The notes below the pieces were generated by a model. It was given only the letters and a program-made list of their open reading frames with translations, made no database searches and was not told the origin of the DNA. From NCBI GenBank assembly GCA_963675135.1, contig OY776119.1, forward strand, positions 12,191,156 to 12,255,155: DNA of 64,000 nucleotides. The letters are read 5' to 3'. Each line of letters opens with the position of its first letter. Positions within the stretch are counted from its first letter, which is position 1. Shown piece by piece: positions 9,999 through 21,511 of the stretch. Position numbers and translations under genes: made by a program. The stretch comes from Galeopsis tetrahit. Taxonomy: Eukaryota > Streptophyta > Magnoliopsida > Lamiales > Lamiaceae.

Positions 9999-12164
9999 AA
10001 ATATGTGTTTAATTGAGCAACATTAACCATTATATATCATACTCAAGGAAAATCCATATCATTAGCATGCTAACACACTAAACTATAGTCCATTTTCTTT
10101 CATTTCAATTTTTTTATTAGAAATACTCTTATTTAATGATTATTGTTAATTAATAATATCTTTCATTAACATTAATTAATAAGAGTATAATAAACATGTA
10201 AAAGTAAATTTTATATGACCAAAATATTTATATTGATTTGTGTAAAAAAAAAAGAACTATCTTTCTTAGACAGAGGAAGAAGCAACTAAATATATTTACT
10301 CCTCCAAATGACATTGATGAGTTACTCTCCCGTTACTAAACTTCCTTCGTTCCAATTAGATAGACTGATTTGACTCTTCACAAAAATTAAAATTATAAAG
10401 TGTGGTTCATATTACCCTTCATTAATTATAGCTAATTTTGATATAGAAGTTTTATTTGATAAAGAATGTGATCAAGAATGTAGCTAATATTTATAAACCA
10501 AATTAATTTTGGTATAAACAATGTTTATGGAATTTATTTATAAACAATATACATATGGTAAATAAATAAGGACAAAATAGTTAAAATCGAAGAAAAAAAC
10601 TCAGACTGACACTTATTTTAAAATTAGTTAAAAAGTCAAAGTGACACTTATAAAAAAATGTAGGGAGTAATATTTTTAGAAAGACACATTAAACAAGTAA
10701 AATATAAATATAGTATATTATAATCATAATTAATGAATGTTATACAAAGTATGTATTTTCTATTGTTATTAATGCATAGAGTTATTTTAGTAAATAAATT
10801 AAAAAATATTTCTCTATATAAAAATAAACTTATTTAAATGGAGCATTTATATAAAAAAAAAAAAGTATTGGATCTGAGGGAGTAAATAAATACGTCAACT
10901 CTGGTTGGGCTTCCCTCTCCCCTTGCACTTGTAATAATGGAAGCTAAGCCCCATAGCTTTCAAAAAAAAAAAAATAAATAAATAAATAAATACGTCAACT
11001 CTCCATCCGTAAACCAGCCATTGCAAATCAATGGATTTCACAAAAATTTATTTTGTTTGCCTAGTTGACTAAATCATTTTAATTTTTTTTGACAAAAAGG
11101 TAAAAATTTTAATTGCATCCTGCACGCATCCATGTGCGTGAGGGTACAAAATTATACTCCCTTCGTTCTAAAATTATTTACATAATTTGATCGGCACGAT
11201 TTAAAAAAAAGAAGAATTTAATTGTTAATGATGTAAAATAAAAGAGTTGTATTTTAGGTAATTTGATGAGGTATAAAGTAAAATGTAAATAAAAAGAGGG
11301 TGATAATTTTAAACATAAATTGATGTTGAGAGGGTATTAATTTTATTGGAGGTATATAAGTTCTAATGTTTTCAAGTTTGAGTTCACATATTTTATGGTA
11401 CTAGTTCAAATATAGTATAATATTAGTTCACATACTCTATGGTACTAGTTCAAATATAGTATAGTATTAAGTGGGATTTCACAAATAAGGTCTTTTCACA
11501 TGCTGATTTTTTAAATAAGAACATTATTCAAATTAATTTCAAATTAAGGTCAAAATTCAACTTAAATGTACTATCTTACCCTTAATATTTTAAAGGGGGT
11601 TTTAATATATTAATTAGTCAACGATTTTAAAATTTGAAATGCAAATCTTTCTCTCTTTTTCAAACCGTTATTATTCTACATCCCCAATTTTAGGACTTTC
11701 CCAAAGATCTGGTATTCAAGTTTTCCCTAAATCTCTAATATTCAAGTCTTGTACAAATATCGCATTTTTCCAAAGCTCTGATATTCAATTTCATTGTCAT
11801 GCTTGAAGATTTGCACAAAAATCGTCAAATCAAATTAGATATTTTCTTCAGAAAAATCTATGACTTGATTATGCAGAAAGATCTGCAGGAAAATCTCTGA
11901 ATGCAGAAAAAAAAAACTAAAGTTGCATGAGCATATAAATAATGCAGAATTAAAGTTGCATCAACATATAAATAATGCAGAAGTGTGCAGTAAATTATGT
12001 GCATATACAAATATCATTATGCAGAAAAATGAATTTAATGCAAATTAGATCTTTTCTTGAATCATTCGCTTCACCATTAACATCAGTCTTCTCGACTGTG
12101 TTATTGAGTAAAGTGTTCCAACCAAGGAAGGCCCACAAGCAAAATCTCAAGTGGTGAAGACATA
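9920..12164. other. Intergenic AT-rich DNA with MITE fragments
   Basis: No gene seen. It contains Stowaway-like ends: a TTCCTTCGTTCC start near 10341 with a GGGAGTA end near 10670, a GAGGGAGTAA end near 10875, and a fuller copy at 11158-11352. A duplicated segment (TACTAGTTCAAATATAGTATA) occurs twice near 11400-11460. Confidence 0.5.
11158..11352. mobile_element. Stowaway-like MITE, worn
   Basis: Begins CTCCCTTCGTTC after a TA and ends GGAGG before TA. Its interior (TTTGATCGGCACG, GATGAGGTATAAAGTAAA, GAGGGTATTAATTTT) closely matches the element at 32129-32663, so both belong to one family. Confidence 0.6.
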
Positions 12165-12283
12165 GGGGGTGTTTTCAAACACTACAAACAACTTTCAGAA
12201 TCACTTTTTTTAAAGCTGCCATCTCACAACTTTTACTTTTCAGAAGTGCTTTTAAGCTGTTTGTAGAGTTTGCAAACACCCCC
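12165..12283. mobile_element. Short foldback MITE, 119 bp
   Basis: The ends GGGGGTGTTTTCAAACACTA and (reverse complement) GGGGGTGTTTGCAAACTCTA match closely and the arms continue through most of the element. ATA flanks both ends, a possible 3-bp target duplication. The superfamily is probably PIF/Harbinger-like but unproven. Confidence 0.7.
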
Positions 12284-13616
12284 ATAGTATTGAATAAGTC
12301 CATCTCTGAATTGCATTGAACAAATGATGAGTGTACGAGTAAAGAAGAGAAAAAGCACGCCCTCCGGAGAAGGGGATCGGTGAGATTGAGCTTGAGGCGC
12401 CATAGCTGATTTTGATTTCTTCAAATCCACCTTTGAATCCACCTATTAATAATGCAAATTAGATATTTTCTTGAATCAGACAATAAATCACCATCCAGAA
12501 AAAAAAATATGAATCAATCACAATCACGTCAGAAAATTTGAATCACATTCCTTGCTAATTTTTATCTGTCTATAAACATCTACATTTGCACACTTTTTTT
12601 TAGTGAGATCTCCCACATAAAAAAAAATTAAACAACTACATTTGCACACTTTTCTTATTGAAATGTTCTATACAATAAAATTAGATTATTTCACACAAAA
12701 AATTCCATGGAATATGATGTAAATATCAAATTAGAATAGCTCAAATTTATGAGACCGTCTCACATAAAATCATCTCTTATTTACATTATATTTTAGTCAG
12801 AGAATTGGAGGTCAAGGTTAAACTATTTGTTAAAATATTGAATTTTAAATTAAATATATTCGCTTAATAATTAATTTTTTATAGTGTAAAGCTTAAAATG
12901 GTTTTTTATTATTTTTTGAAATATAGATCTAAAGTCAGTTTGAATGTTTGATCTCCTATAAAACAGGTATGCCAAATTTTCCTCCATGCAATTTTTTTTT
13001 ATTAAATTGAGGTATGTTTATTAATATTCATGCATGACATGCATGCATCAAATACATAAATACATATATAAGGAAAACGCTTAGGGGTCTGACGTTTTTC
13101 AATACTTTTTTTTTTCAAGCATATAAACTTTAAAAATTGAAAAAAAAAAGTAATAATAATAAGGAAAACATGTTGGGGCCGCGCATTTCCCCTTTTTAAT
13201 TATTTTATTATAAACAAAAAGTGTTAATTATATCTTGACCCCAAACGCGTGGGGACTTCGCATTTTACTACATTTTAATATATTTTTTAAAAAGTACCCT
13301 ATTTTAAAAATTATTTAATTAAAAGATAATAAAATGATACAAACCCCGTGTTAATACCCAATTATGCCCCTTGATCTTATTAAACAATATTAATTCATTA
13401 ATATAATTAAGTTTGAAATTGAAATACCATTTTCACGAATTTGATATTCTGGATTCAAATTCAAATTAAACCCCATTTCCCTAGCTTCCGAAAATTACTC
13501 AACATCTACCAAAACTATCAAAATTTCCTAAATAGAATAACTCCCTTTCGTATGCCCATTGACAATTCCAAAAATAAGATTTTTTTTTGCAGAACAATGG
13601 CAGTTTCTTCGGTCTT
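12284..13616. other. Intergenic AT-rich DNA
   Basis: No gene or intact element was recognised. There are poly-A/T tracts, and ATGCATGACATGCATGCAT near 13030 is a short self-complementary stretch. Confidence 0.4.
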
Positions 13617-13790
13617 TTGAATTCTGTAATTCCTCGTTCAAGAATTAGGGATTCTGCAATTCATCGTTCAAGAACTAGGGATTCTGTAATTCATCGTTCA
13701 AGAACTAGGGATTCTGCAATTCATCGTTCAAGAATTAGGGATTCTGCAATTCATCGTTCAAGAATTAAGGATTCATCATTCTGGAATTTG
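13617..13790 (+). repeat. 30-bp minisatellite, 5 to 6 copies
   Basis: GTTCAAGAA recurs at 13636, 13666, 13696, 13726 and 13756. Because the period is a multiple of three, the plus frame reads as a repeated decapeptide (SRIRDSAIHR-like). That short open frame is a product of the repeat and is not evidence of a gene. Confidence 0.9.
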
Positions 13791-15239
13791 AGTTGTTGAT
13801 ATCCATTATAGCCGTAGAACACATATACTCCACCGCTCGCACTACACCACCGTTCTCGGGCCGACCATGACTTCCCTCAGGCATAATATAGTTTGTTCAT
13901 TTCTTAGTTTAATTTATCGATTCGATTTCATATGCATTAGTGGTTGGATTTCTCCATAAAAGTTATCTTTGGTTATTGTTTATATATCCATATCTTACTG
14001 AATTTCCACTGTAAATATTGCAGGGTCGTGGGTTGTGTGGGCCTCCGTGGACATCTTCGCTACATCTTGGTCGGCTCTTGAGACATTAAAAGATGCAGGA
14101 TCTACATCAAGGTGATTGAAAATTAATGTTAAGTTAGATATTTACTTCCTTTTTATTGTGCCTTTGAAGCTTTTTTTTTAATTACATTTTATGCAATAAT
14201 CCTACTCTGTTCATTGTGTTGCCATTTGGTGTTGCACAATGTATTGTGTTGAAGTATTACAAAATGGTGTTTTTTCTTTCTTAAAGTGGATAAGTAAATA
14301 TGAAGATAATTGAATGTATTGATGATCTTGTGTCAAAAATAAAAAAGAAAGAGTGATGCATATGCTGAACTTCTTCAGTGGGTGTGTGTGCTTTTGTTTG
14401 CAGATTAGCTGTTATATTATTTCTTGTTGTGTTTTTTCTTTTTATTGTTATTTCTTGTCGTGTTTAGGGAATGAAATTTGATAGTTTCTGAAGTATGCTT
14501 GAGCATACAATTAACTTTTGTAGTTCAACTCAGCTGTTTGTAGAATATCCCTAAGAATATTTGTTGTCTTCTCTCCATTGAAAAACACACTTTAAAATAT
14601 ATTATGTTGTCTTTTAATTTGGAACAACTAAATCTAATTATAGACAAAGAGTTTGCACAACCCACTCACACTGCAGGAATAAACTTATTGCATGATTTCT
14701 GCATGATTAAACCTATTGCATATATTGCATGTATGAGACACGACCATTCAAGCCACCTTACAAAATTTATCTGTCTCCTGTAGAGTGTATTCTCCTTTCT
14801 CCATTTTGTTATCTACTTGATCAAAAAGTTGATGTAGGTTTCTATTATATCTATTATCTGGTAATGTTTACTTCGGTATTTGCATAAATGTGGTAAATGC
14901 TAAGCATTATAATTCTGGGATTGAGAGAAAGGATATTGCTTTAGCTTGGCACTTCGTAGATGAATTATTGACATGTTTGAAAAATCTATAGGATTGTCCT
15001 TCCTAATAATTAAACTCAATTTATTAATGTGATAATCTATTTTATCATGATAATAGTTGTTCCTCTTTTTTGTTTGAGGAAGGAAGACATGCCGGTTACT
15101 TAGCTTCTACGAATATGTTTTGTGGTGAACCTCCATTTACAGGCTATGTTTTACATCATTTTGTAGTGATTGCATGTTGGTGTATGTTTCTTTGGTTTTT
15201 GTTTCATTTTCAAGGGGAGAATGACGTGTTGGGGAAAAA
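13791..15239 (+). other. Gene-derived leader-like sequence upstream of the AHK5-like exon
   Basis: An exon-like GC-richer block at about 14022-14112 is preceded by TATTGCAG and followed by AAG|GTGATT. It may be a non-coding 5' exon copied together with the AHK5-like first coding exon. The rest is AT-rich and intron-like. This is inference. Confidence 0.35.
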
Positions 15240-15419
15240 ATGGGATGTGAAATGGAGACGAATCACCAATCGAAGGAGATGGCCGTCGTCTTGTCTTCGA
15301 TGTGGCCCGAAGACATAAACGAAGCCGGAAGGCAATTCAACGCAGAAAGGCCTGAAGGTGATCAGGACATGTTTGAGGAGCTCACAGTCGAGAAAGAGCC
15401 TAATATAGTCAATTTTAAG
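15240..15419 (+). pseudogene. Isolated first coding exon resembling histidine kinase AHK5/CKI2
   Basis: Sixty residues from ATG 15240 begin MGCEMETN, continue with VVLSSMWPEDI and then a segment around ERPEGDQDM. From memory this pattern (an M-x-CEMET start, then LSSMWPED) is the N-terminus of plant AHK5, a cytosolic hybrid histidine kinase of stress and ethylene/ABA signalling. A donor AA|GTATAT follows at 15419. No coiled-coil, PAS, kinase (H, N, G1, G2) or receiver segment appears in the next 10 kb on either strand. It is therefore a truncated copy or captured exon rather than a working gene. It could instead be a real gene whose remaining exons lie after a very long intron, but a different gene begins at 26094 on the other strand. 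Confidence 0.6.
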
Positions 15420-15464
15420 TATATATTTGTATGTATAATGCATATTCTGATTTTTTTTAAATAA

Positions 15465-16297
15465 AATTAATATTTTAGAACATCTTATTACAGATATAAT
15501 ATTCTATTGCATATTATGAATTATTTTAAGTTATATGCAACATATTTTTGCATTTCACTAATTAAGAATATGCAACAATTTTAATGTATATGCAATAAAT
15601 ATTTTGCATATCATTGAAAATATGAATATTTTTGCATATCATTGAAAATATGCAACAATTTTTAATGTATGTGTAATAAATACTTTGCATATATATTATA
15701 AATATGTATTTTTAATTACATACGCATTTTTTTTATTATGCATATTTAAATTGGGGATACAGAATTTATTAAATATAAAAATAATATATATTCAGTTAAA
15801 CCATAAATTTTTAATTTTTTGTTTAAGATTACTGATGGCATATTTGAATGAAGAAATAATTTGATTAGTTGACTTATAAATAATAATGATATTTGAATTT
15901 TAAATAGATATGTATATTTGAATGCATAAATAATTTGATTAGTTGACTTTTAAATAATAAAGTTATAATAAAGTTGAAGTTCTGACTATTAATTTCGAAT
16001 TCAAAATGCAATTTCAGAATTCCGAAATTAATGGGATTCTCCTCTCATCTTAAATGTGTCAATTATTATTTCAAATATGAAAAGTCATTAATTCGCGGAA
16101 TTAAATGTTTGATTTACAGAATTAGTTTTAAAAATGGGTGAATACTTACTTAATTAAAGAATTATTTTCGAATTTATTAATTAGAAGGGCAGTTTAGTAT
16201 ATTTATCATCCATTTTGACCTTATTTGAATTAAAAATAAAACGTGTTTTTCTATGTTTTTTCTATGTGTGAAATGGTCTTATGAGAAACTGCTCCCC
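15465..16297. other. Intergenic AT-rich DNA
   Basis: No gene seen. ATGCATAT/ATATGCAA motifs recur (15520-15740), including a near-duplicate of TTTTTGCATATCATTGAAAA, suggesting a decayed repeat. Confidence 0.4.
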
Positions 16298-16300
16298 TAA

Positions 16301-16602
16301 GGGCATGTTTGTTTTGGGATTTTGAGGATTTTGAAATCCGGATTTCAAAATCTAATGGATTTTAAAATCCTAATGTTTTTTGTGTTTTGTGTTTGTTTTG
16401 GGATTTATGTAGGGTAGGATTTAATTTATAGTATAGGATTATAGGTTTTATAGGTGGTTTGTAGGTATTTATAGGGTTGAATTTTGTAGGATTTATAGGT
16501 ATTTATAGGGTGGGATTTTTTGAAATCCCGAATCAAAATCCCAAAGTGTAACGGGGTGGAGTTTCGAAATCCCAAATCCGAATTTCTCATTCCAAAACAA
16601 AC
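16301..16602. mobile_element. PIF/Harbinger-like MITE (GTTTGTTTTGGGATTT family)
   Basis: Starts GGGCATGTTTGTTTTGGGAT after TAA (16298-16300) and ends around TTCCAAAACAAACAT. The interior is rich in GGATTT/AAATCC. The right end is slightly degraded so its target duplication cannot be confirmed. It shares the motif set with copies at 21084 and 38290. Confidence 0.7.
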
Positions 16603-16704
16603 ATTGAATCAAGTTACATCACTACAAAAAAATTGAAGGTGGATTTATTAAAAAAAGGAGGGTAAGTAGAAAATTGAATCAAGTTACATCACTACAAAAA
16701 AATT
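16603..16704 (+). repeat. 70-bp-offset direct duplication
   Basis: A segment starting ATTGAATCAAGTTACATCAC occurs at 16603 and again at 16673, 70 bp later, and includes the CACTACAAAAAAA motif that begins the next element. Confidence 0.85.
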
Positions 16705-17461
16705 TGCTTTTAAGGACACATAAATATGTTATAATAAAATATCTATAATTACATTTTACTTATTATCGACTTTGTCATTCTACTACAAGCTATTTATTAT
16801 TAAAAAATACACAAATATAAATATATTATAAATAATTTGAAAATTCGTATATTGTGTGCCTATTAATTTAATTTAACATTTATTTTAGAAAAAGTGTGTG
16901 TATACCAGATTTTAGAAAGAAAAAAACGCATAATTTTTATTGATTAAAAATTTGAATTAATTTTATTTATTCTTAAAGTTTTACAATTTATGAATATAAA
17001 ATTTTCATCTAGTAAAAAATAAATTTCATTAAATAAAATCGTTATTTATATTTTTTAATATATTATTTATCAGCCAATATAAAATAAAATTAAAAAATTA
17101 ATATAAATTGAATTTTTTTATAATTCTAACATAATAATGTGGCATTAGAGTTAATATTAACACAACTTTTTTTTTAGTGTGGTAAATAAATACTTATTAA
17201 CACATTTAAAATATAATGTATTTAAAAGGTACTTATAAACACATCTATTTTTAGTGTGTTAATAGAGGTGTGACAATAGACAATGTTTATTATTGTGTGT
17301 GGTAATTGAGTATATATCCACACACTTATTATTCAATGTCTTTAAAAACACACATATTAACACACTAAATTTTTTAATGTGGTTACATAATACATTTTAC
17401 AACATTTATTTTATAATGTGACAAAAGTTATGTGACAAAAAGCCTTTTTTTTTTTGTAGTG
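16690..17461. mobile_element. CACTA-like non-autonomous element
   Basis: Starts CACTACAAAAAAATTTGC and ends in TTTTTTTGTAGTG, the inverted CACTA terminal motif. The interior has many short TGTG/CACA subterminal repeats (TAACACA, TGTGTTAA), typical of CACTA ends. Flanking trinucleotides are CAT and CGT, so the 3-bp duplication is imperfect. No transposase is present. Confidence 0.6.
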
Positions 17462-18543
17462 CGTGTATGTAACTGGTACATATAAGTATTTGTCATTAAA
17501 TATATACCTACATTAGTTGAATAATTCGTTTAATACCGCACACGTTTTGTATTATATTAATTCTTTTTCATTAATCTATTAATATGGTAATTAAGTTGAA
17601 GATTTTCCCAAGATTCATATGCCTCCGGCGGATGAGATCACATGTTTTAATTTTGGTATTGCATATCTTATTTCACTATATATATAAATAATTGACATTG
17701 TGTCATATTAAAAAATAATCAACGTTCTATAATATTGAAGACGATACGTGTTAAAAAATTAAGTATGATGAAATACCAATAGAACACGAAAAATATTACT
17801 CCTTCCGTCCACAATAAGTAGTCCATTAAGAGTGGACACATATTTTAAGAAAATAGTAGATAAAGAAGACAAAATAAGGATATTGTAGAGTATTGTGTAT
17901 AAAATTATTGTTTGTGAATAAAGTTGATGATAATTTGAATAATTAAGTGATGGTTGAAATAAAGCAAGTGTACTGTTAGCCTTATTTTAATTTCGAAGAA
18001 TTAAAAATATTATTTAAAATTTTTAATTCTTAAAACCAAGGATCTTATCCATATTTTTTATGTGAAATATTGTATACATGCATTCCATCTTAATTATACA
18101 AGTTAAAACCCTAATTTCAAAAGTTAAATTAAGTCAATTTATAAAAAAAAATCGCGGGTCATAAGCCTAGATCCGGGTTGCCCATAAAATTCGCGGATTG
18201 CAAATATGTGATTTACTACATGACTAAAATATTGTTACTACAATGCCAAAATATTACCACTATAAGGCCAAAAATTTAATACTACATGTCAAAACATTCT
18301 GACAAATTCACCAAAAAATTAAGTCTCCAGAATATTTTTGAACATGTAGTAATACACTTTTGACCTTGTAGTGATAAAATTTTGATCTTGTAGTAACATT
18401 ATTTTAGTCATGTAGTAGTCGAATAAGTCAAAATTATTTTAGTATTTTTGCCCAAAAAAAATAAGTGTTCAGAATATTTTTGAACTTGTAGTAATACACT
18501 TTTGGCCTTGTAGTGACAAAATTTTTGAACTTGTAGTAATACC
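17462..18543. other. Intergenic AT-rich DNA
   Basis: No gene seen. A Stowaway-like left end (CTCCTTCCGTCC near 17799) has no recognisable right end. A CTTGTAGT(A/G)ATA motif recurs at about 18240-18540 as a loose interspersed repeat. Confidence 0.4.
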
Positions 18544-18551
18544 ACTCGTGG

Positions 18552-19337
18552 CGATTCAGTTTCCGGTTTCATCAAAATTCATCTTCACTGAATCGAATCG
18601 AACCAAAATAAAAATTCGGTTTGATTATCGGACAATCCAATTCAATTTTCGGTTTCGTTTTTTAAAAATACCGATTTTCAGTTTCGATTATAACCGAAAT
18701 AAAACCGGTTAACCAAAACCCACCGAATTAGGGCCATATATAAACCAACCCTAAAATTTGTAAACCCTAATTCATTACTTCCACCCCACATTCCCACCTA
18801 CCCCCACTCTCCCCAAGCGGCGCTTCCCTCAATCGGCCAAATCCCCAACTCCGAGCGGCCAAGCACACGCCCACCTCCGCCGTAATATTACATTTCCTCT
18901 CCTTCCTCCCCACACCGGCCGGCGACCGCCCTCCTCTCCAGCCTCTCGGTCTGCGTTCCACGCCTCCACACCTGCTGCTACGGTACCGGTGCTACCCCAC
19001 AGCGACCAGTCCAGCCGACCGCTACCCCACGGCGGCCCTACCTTGACGGCGCGACCTCACGGTGAGTTTATGGACCTGTGGTATTTGGTTATCTCATCAC
19101 TGTAATTTTTTAGCTAGAGATTCTAAGTATGGTATAATTTTTTAAAATTAATTTCAGAACTGTTTTTTTTTTTTTTTAGAATTTCGGTTCTACGTTTTTT
19201 AAAAAAAAAAAATTCGGTTAGGTTAATTTCGTTTTTGCCTAGAGTCGGGTTTCAATTATTTTTTCTGAAATTTCGGTTTTGGTTCGATTATCCTAATTCG
19301 TAATTCGGTGACCAAACCAACCTATGCACACCCTACT
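18552..19337. mobile_element. hAT-like non-autonomous element with GC-rich passenger
   Basis: ACTCGTGG occurs on both sides (18544-18551 and 19338-19345), an 8-bp direct repeat of hAT size. The right end reads ACCAACCTATGCACACCCTA, a form common at plant hAT-type ends. Inner sequence near both ends carries inverted TTCGGTTT/AAACCGAA motifs. The left terminal motif seems lost. The centre (about 18770-19060) is markedly GC-rich and gene-leader-like with short open frames, possibly captured host sequence. Confidence 0.55.
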
Positions 19338-19680
19338 ACTCGTGGCCACAATAAAGATTTTCATCTATCCACAATTTTTATTCTTATGTATGTACAATTT
19401 TATTTTCTTTTCAAAATGCTCAATTTCTCTTTGAAGGCCCAAGTTGATGATAAATTTGAATTCCACCAGTCGGGTATCGCTAAATACTGCTCCGGACCCT
19501 AGGTATTGTTCTCGATATCTTTCAATTGATTTTAGAATCTTTAATAGCTGATAGAATTTCGATGGCTTTGTTGATTTAGGTATTTGCTGATGACTTTGCT
19601 CAATTTTTTAAAATTCATTTCAGAATTACCAATTGCTGATGTGGTATTTAAATTTTCTCCCTTTTGTATGTTTTTTCAGT

Positions 19681-19791
19681 GCAAATGTTGGTTTGATTGT
19701 GCATTTTTTATCGGATAACACTGAATTTACAGTGGTAGGTGTAATTGGTCCAACAGGGGTTGGGAAGTCCAGTATTTTGAATGGAATTTAA
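19681..19791 (+). pseudogene. SMG9-like exon fragment with Walker A motif
   Basis: After an acceptor TTTTTTCAG|T the frame reads ANVGLIVHFLSDN, then VVGVIGPTGVGKSSIL and stops at TAA (19789). The P-loop GPTGVGKS is intact. The context (variant P-loop following TVVGVIGP) resembles plant SMG9, a nonsense-mediated decay factor. The following exon is absent because the reading frame ends where a large inverted repeat begins. So this is a broken exon, either left by insertion of the foldback or captured with it. Identity rests on memory of the family. Confidence 0.5.
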
Positions 19792-20538
19792 AAGGTTGGA
19801 TCTCCCACACGTACTTGTTATTTATGTATAGAATATATCTCAAGTAAACTTAAACTTTTTTATTTAGAAAATGAGGATATAACTTATATAGCCCTACCAT
19901 TTTATTTTTTTAGGAAGTATTCAAAACTACTATTGCGTATCTTAATGAATGAAGTTTACCACTAAAGCGGTAGAAGAGAAGCATGCAAAATGCAAATGGT
20001 AATAATCCTCTGAAGAAATATCAGTCTTATAAAAACTGCAATTAATTTAATTTTCTTAACTCAACAATAAAGTTTGATACAAACTTAAACAATAATATTC
20101 ATCAAACTTAAGCTAATATCACCCAAACTTCTAGAAATCAACATCATTTCTCTTGATCATCACACCATTTTTTACATCTTAAAAAAAAACATTATTAGGG
20201 TCTAATAATAAAAACTCATCAGCTGGATCTACATGAAGTAGTGCAACAAATCTTCACTGAATAAAAACTCAGCTGGGTTCACTGAATAAAAACTCATCAG
20301 CTCTTTTTTGAACAAGGCCATTGAATAAATTCTCATCAACTCGAATGATTGATGAGCAATGTTGTATTGGAATCATCTTTCTTCATAAATTGATACTTTC
20401 AAGTTTTTTTTTCAAGAGATCAAACTTTTCTACCAAATATCTCGACCTTCGTTGACATTTCTTAAAATTGAGTCGTTCAACATGTGTGAGCACTACAATA
20501 TGATTTATAAGACGATTGAATCTCATACAATATGGTTT

Positions 20539-20640
20539 ATAAGACGATTGAATCTCATAGCGGTTTGAGATTGTTGGTATCTAGACATTATAAGACGATT
20601 GAATCTCATAGCGGTTTGAGATTGTTGGTATCTAGACATT
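20539..20640 (+). repeat. 51-bp tandem duplication
   Basis: A unit starting ATAAGACGATTGAATCTCAT is present at 20539 and 20590, nearly identical, with a partial third copy just upstream (20510-20535). It lies within the left foldback arm. Confidence 0.9.
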
Positions 20641-20904
20641 GTATCTAAGAAAGTCAGATAACAAGGGTGAATGTCATGGGGTTTCTTAACAAACCTTCTT
20701 TTAAAACCCAACACATTTGAAGTCCATCATTTCTTATACGTGATTCGTGCACTTGTCGTAATGAAGTGTCAACCTCCAAAATTTTACAGTATCACCTATC
20801 ACTACAAAATTTCGTTCGTACGGAAATGTTTTGCTAAAACGTGGCTTATCGGCAACGTAATCCTTTAGAGAGGAAATAAAAAAATTCATATACCCGTTCA
20901 TTAT

Positions 20905-21080
20905 TTTGAAGATTTGTGAACTTTGTCGTTAAATAATTTGGATGAATAAGTTTAAGTCTAATGCACCTTCTGCTTTAAAATAGAACAGGTAGATACATCC
21001 TATTTTAAAACATAAGATGTATGCGTGGGACTTAAACTTATTCATTCAAACTATTTATCCACACAAAGTTCACAAATCTT
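20905..21080. repeat. Inner palindrome at the foldback centre
   Basis: GAAGATTTGTGAACTTTGT at about 20908 pairs with ACAAAGTTCACAAATCTTT ending at 21081. GATGAATAAGTTTAAGT pairs with ACTTAAACTTATTCATT. The axis is near 20990. The arms are about 70-80 bp with a short loop. Confidence 0.85.
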
Positions 21081-21083
21081 TAA

Positions 21084-21511
21084 GGGAGTGTTTATTTTGG
21101 GCTTTGGGTGGTTTTAAAAACCTGATTTTTGAAATCCTGGTTTTTGAAATCCCGATGAATAGTAATATGAGTGTTTCTTTTGAGTTTTGGAATAGTGGAG
21201 GATTTAACTTTATGTCAAATCAAGTTGTAAGATTGAATGAGTTTGTATTATTATATTATTGTTTGGTGAGATTGTAATGATTTGGTAGATTATAATGATT
21301 AGTTGATTGTGTAATGATTAAATGTATTATATTATTATATTATTGTTGAGAAAGAATATAATGATGAGAGTAATATTATATAGATATAACTTTATGTCAA
21401 ATCAATATGTTTGATAAGGGTGGTTTTGAGTGGATTTTGAAAACCGGTTAAAACGGGTTTTGAATCTTAAAATCCAAAATCTGCTTTTTAAAACCAAAAG
21501 TAAACATCCCC
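21084..21511. mobile_element. PIF/Harbinger-like MITE with TAA target duplication
   Basis: The 428-bp unit is flanked by TAA on both sides (21081-21083 and 21512-21514). Ends GGGAGTGTTTATTTTGG and (reverse complement) GGGGATGTTTACTTTTGG are inverted repeats. The interior holds AAATCC/GGTTTT motifs. A 3-bp TAA/TTA duplication is diagnostic of PIF/Harbinger. It is nested in the foldback centre. Confidence 0.85.

Noticed and set aside
13587..13799. Open frame with repeated SRIRDSAIHR peptide
   Set aside because: Fully explained by a 30-bp minisatellite whose period is a multiple of three. No support for a protein gene.
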